Positions 62,001-64,000 of a stretch of DNA of 64,000 nucleotides are shown in pieces. Under the pieces are notes generated by a model that did not search any database, was not told the DNA's origin, and saw nothing but the letters and a program-made list of their open reading frames with translations. Source of the DNA: Schizochytrium sp. TIO01 (lineage: Eukaryota > Sar > Bigyra > Thraustochytrida > Thraustochytriidae); the NCBI GenBank assembly GCA_004764695.1, contig SMSO01000032.1:208501-272500 (forward strand). Reading direction: 5' to 3'. Position 1 is the stretch's first letter, and the number at the start of each line of letters is the position of its first letter. Both the position numbers and the translations under genes were made by a program.

Positions 62001-64000
62001 AAGTACGCACTCGATGAGTTTTCCAGATCCGTATGTGGGGCGGCCACTTCTTCCTTTGTGGTATCCACACCTTTGCTGATCGTAGTTGCCTGGAGGAATT
62101 TCTCAACGAGACCAATGCGATTAAGAGCAACAGCATAATGAAAGGCTGTATTGCCATCGGAAGGGCATCGAATCGAAATGTCTGCACCGAAGCGAAGAAG
62201 ACTCGAAATGATGCATCCCATGGTATTCTCAATCACTCTGTTTTCTGAGGCCAACGTTGCTAGCATCAGAGGGGTGCGTCTGGTTTCGTCACGCGTGATC
62301 GTATTTACATTGGCACCAACGCGCATCAGAAGATCACTTGCCTTAATATTACCAGTAAGGACGGCATGATGCAAGGCATTGAGACCTTTAGCGTCTGAGG
62401 CGTCAAGGTCAAGCTCAAATGAAGCAAGCTTGTTGAAGACTTCCTCGTGCTTGCATTTCGAGGCCTCAATTGCTAGTGTAGAGACAACCTCGCCAGTAGT
62501 GGTATCCTCCTTGTCAGTCTCTACATTTCCATGGCTCTTAAAGCCCTTCCCGCTTGATTCTAGTTCACGTTTGACGGTCTCAACATTGGGACCTGCTTCA
62601 AGCTTCAGACTAACAAACTTGAGCGGGGGTACGTCGAGATTCCCTGCACTGTTCTTGTTCTTGAGAGAAATTGTGACTTTGTTGGAGAGAGTTTTTAAAG
62701 GGCCAAGCGGCTTGGCCAAGATCTCAATGAGTTCAAGCAGGTCCGCAAGGTCTGCTCCATTCTTATTGGCATTTAAGGACGCCACAAGATGCCAAAGAGG
62801 CGGCTGCCCTTGCGCATCCTTTTTAGACACGTCGTTTTGACTGTGCTTCATTAGAAATTGACACAAAGCTAAATCCCCACGACCGGCTGCGAGATGAAGT
62901 GGTAAGCAACCATTTTTGTCTGGCAAGCTTGCATCAACACCCCGTCCAATGAGCTTTTCAGCAAGAAGAACAGACCACTCCTTATTTTGATTCAATGATT
63001 TAGCCGCTGCAATGAGATGAAGCATGTTACGGCCATCTGAGTCACACATCTTCAGGGTATCTAACTTTGCTGTACTGACAAGTTTACGCACCATGTGCAA
63101 GGAACCGCAATCTAGGGCGTCTGCGATAGCCTTTGTGCGTTCAAGCATGGGAAGAACAATGTAAGCAAGTCCCATTTGCTTTTTTGATGACGCATGCCAG
63201 AACATAGATCTGCGAGTCTCCGAAACAACCTCAATTTGCTTCGTCCCATCCTTTTCAACCTCGCGGCGTTGGATATTCACTATATCAGGAAGTTTCTTGG
63301 GGATTTTCTCGCCTGCACTCTTCAGAAGAGTGATGGCAAACATGTCGTGTCCACGAAGCTCAGCGATGTTGAGTGCGTTGTTTCCATCAATGTCTTCAGC
63401 AAACATCCGTGCTCCCTTAGTGAGCAACAGAAGACTCGAGACAACAGAGTTGAAGGCAGCTGCGTACATCAATGGAGTGCGCTCCCAACGATCTCCTGCA
63501 TCAATGAACTCAAGCCCATTCGAAAACTCCAGCAGCGCATTGACAAGTTCGATACGGTCATGAGTCTCTTGACGAGGGAGCGAATGAGGAAAGTTGAAAA
63601 GGTCATTGTGCGCGTGGGCTCCAAGGAACGCGAGATGCATGGGTGAATGTCCATTTTCATCCACAATATCTAGCTGAGCACCTGCATCCATGAGACTAAC
63701 TTCACATGGCTCTAGAGCCTCCCCTTTTCGTTCTGCAGCACGAACAACACTTAAATGCAAAGGTGTCCGGCCTTGCGCATCTTGTAGGTTAATAGTCTTG
63801 CTATTCTCTTTGAGAGCAGTAAGGAGAACACTGAGGGATTTCGCATCATCCCGGTCTGCCACCATGTGCAGTGGAGATCGGCCCTGATCATTAACCTCTG
63901 ACAGCATCGCTGGTGCATTCTTGCAAAGGAGCTTGAGAACGCCAATTTGCTTTTCTGACCCATTATCCTTCCGCTGCAAAGCTATATGAAGCGTGTTATC
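59012..64000 (-). CDS. Ankyrin-repeat, WGR-domain poly(ADP-ribose) polymerase (5' end outside the window)
   Basis: The frame is open through base 64000; the edge residues (NTLHIALQRKDN) are themselves an ankyrin repeat, so the N-terminus is missing. 1662 residues are seen. Order: many ankyrin repeats (about 1-640: GRSPLHMVADRDD, GRTPLHLSVVRA, GLNALHHAVLTGN), a linker with CPGFC, a Tudor/Agenet-like barrel (GSSVLVYMDNYGHFHEGQIV, near 61.33-61.42 kb), a WGR domain (MINNWGRIDDNPGKFQQTPF), the helical PARP regulatory domain, and the ART catalytic domain. The H-Y-E triad is intact: His in LLWHGTSACNV, Tyr in YFADTAQKSLGYC, Glu in LAYNEFIVYD (codon 59111-59113). About 90 residues are inserted just before the Glu strand. 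It should make poly(ADP-ribose), probably in DNA-damage response, since WGR domains sense broken DNA. Tankyrases lack WGR and carry SAM, so this is not one. Confidence 0.93.
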   Translation of the reverse strand, partial: DNTLHIALQRKDNGSEKQIGVLKLLCKNAPAMLSEVNDQGRSPLHMVADRDDAKSLSVLLTALKENSKTINLQDAQGRTPLHLSVVRAAERKGEALEPCEVSLMDAGAQLDIVDENGHSPMHLAFLGAHAHNDLFNFPHSLPRQETHDRIELVNALLEFSNGLEFIDAGDRWERTPLMYAAAFNSVVSSLLLLTKGARMFAEDIDGNNALNIAELRGHDMFAITLLKSAGEKIPKKLPDIVNIQRREVEKDGTKQIEVVSETRRSMFWHASSKKQMGLAYIVLPMLERTKAIADALDCGSLHMVRKLVSTAKLDTLKMCDSDGRNMLHLIAAAKSLNQNKEWSVLLAEKLIGRGVDASLPDKNGCLPLHLAAGRGDLALCQFLMKHSQNDVSKKDAQGQPPLWHLVASLNANKNGADLADLLELIEILAKPLGPLKTLSNKVTISLKNKNSAGNLDVPPLKFVSLKLEAGPNVETVKRELESSGKGFKSHGNVETDKEDTTTGEVVSTLAIEASKCKHEEVFNKLASFELDLDASDAKGLNALHHAVLTGNIKASDLLMRVGANVNTITRDETRRTPLMLATLASENRVIENTMGCIISSLLRFGADISIRCPSDGNTAFHYAVALNRIGLVEKFLQATTISKGVDTTKEEVAAPHTDLENSSSAYFLVRHQKDPALYPVIRERAENGQTKFKFGIQNQVASTEEIEKGILEQAFHSCGIRGCSELLMGVINKLMQTKTLHEIVKMKFDEIRDAMEAQRWRASTLLRVLTEVRKNLPPATVSPMGCPGFCKTNVSEVFDASDLKLHSESEYVALYRKEKGDEAEGESYMACSNKVREYDGAENLLILGKDPMLLEPLAEGSSVLVYMDNYGHFHEGQIVSMQPNGTYIVDLVLGQRQNNVLRKNLRPWAKSAPGANEQRASTLKTIIQEKNEEGKSCLDILAKPVDFGSFENTKLANLLIEAGAEVTAETLALARPGGHLARYFRQKLDGESGDVEMEDAEASTSARDDEADILPELDNVPDSAEYAKTVHDAVVEIERDFVRSVPATATVNPVCELKSESIRVLPCGENDFYDVVLIKVDRKYDFFLNNFYKLQLVEDPIKDLVIMINNWGRIDDNPGKFQQTPFSSREEAIKEFEKVFKSKTGNLWTDRDSFEAQPKKYRIVHRVSRKFESRPLPELATVLQDRVEFPDAVRKTSLPKSVLGMLEYIANPKALASFANELGLLETDLPLGQISIDVLLKAEKKLREIARVLVEADALRNAATVDVEKHREVLDHLVKLSIEFYELVPMTDNCDGPVRPFQSENDSHYKRAAQLLVNLKDLTTAAQLIAVGFQHRNQEHCLEKVYRFTGANLAPLEIGNLERTCIEQYFRNTTGSSEDLVVNEVFKVRRHNEPSNRHMHSRRLLWHGTSACNVLGILREGLRIAPPEVPRAGLAFGRGVYFADTAQKSLGYCRMSSEQGEKAYLILAEVALGRPYEIPFGEYMEKPHAGTNSTVGIGCKQPDPSQDLVLNPAGVSVPLGKVIRRAGESNKVNWDRTLRIKFTQAAIAKLEAFRSSPDTVFPGASITLQAVPENGTEPSSYEVTLNNGPMSKTATARLIDEATGKPDGQTPPLTLTREVTSSEAWLAYNEFIVYDTARINIRYIVEIARKSDIIAAVKKHAK

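Noticed and set aside
59012-64000. Identification as tankyrase
   Set aside because: It has ankyrin repeats and an ART domain, but a WGR and regulatory domain replace the SAM domain; it belongs with WGR-type PARPs.
1-64000. tRNA, rRNA, transposase or integrase genes
   Set aside because: I looked for tRNA B-box-like sequences and for DDE, reverse-transcriptase or recombinase motifs and found none I could support. A tRNAscan or RepeatModeler run would be decisive.

Overview
This is eukaryotic nuclear DNA, most likely from a free-living protist. Genes lie on both strands with no operon order, and most are single uninterrupted reading frames starting at ATG. One gene shows two GT-AG introns. The protein set includes transportin, a Tousled-like kinase, the CK2 regulatory subunit, a VPS9 Rab-GEF, a WGR-type PARP, RGS and EF-hand domains. 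That set excludes bacteria and argues against yeasts, which lack Tousled-like kinases and PARP. Intron-poor genes set in spacers full of tetranucleotide repeats (GAAT, GATT, TTTG, CTTG) suggest a stramenopile of the thraustochytrid (labyrinthulomycete) kind. That placement is inference; no rRNA or organelle marker is present.

Layout. 0-13.1 kb: a doubtful exon at the left edge, a DAPA aminotransferase for biotin synthesis (-), a 4.5 kb spacer, an EF-hand/RGS protein with a myristoylation signal (+), and a convergent Ig-PH/coiled-coil protein (-). 13.1-22.3 kb: no convincing intact gene, but dozens of short tandem repeats alternating with GC-rich, exon-sized islands. 22.3-51.1 kb: a gene-rich stretch holding a protein with two TQT motifs (+), a VPS9-domain protein (+), transportin (-), a three-exon SANT-like protein (+), an Ala-rich coiled-coil protein (-), a Nudix-like protein (-), a 940-residue coiled-coil protein (+), a PrpF-family isomerase (+), a Tousled-like kinase (-), CK2 beta (-) and homocysteine S-methyltransferase (-). 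51.1-59.0 kb: a second repeat/island territory. 59.0-64.0 kb: a large ankyrin-WGR-PARP protein (-) whose 5' end lies beyond the window.

How the genes relate. They look like a random sample of housekeeping and signalling functions rather than one pathway: chromatin and DNA damage (TLK, PARP, CK2), transport (transportin, VPS9), G-protein/calcium signalling (EF-hand/RGS), cytoskeleton (Ig-PH and long coiled coils) and metabolism (biotin, homocysteine, PrpF-type isomerisation). I see no transposon, CRISPR, virus or toxin gene. The most unusual items are the domain combinations (EF-hand with split RGS; ankyrin with Tudor-like, WGR and PARP; Ig-PH with coiled coil), large insertions inside the catalytic domains of TLK and PARP, and the two repeat/island territories, which may hide intron-rich genes or their remains.
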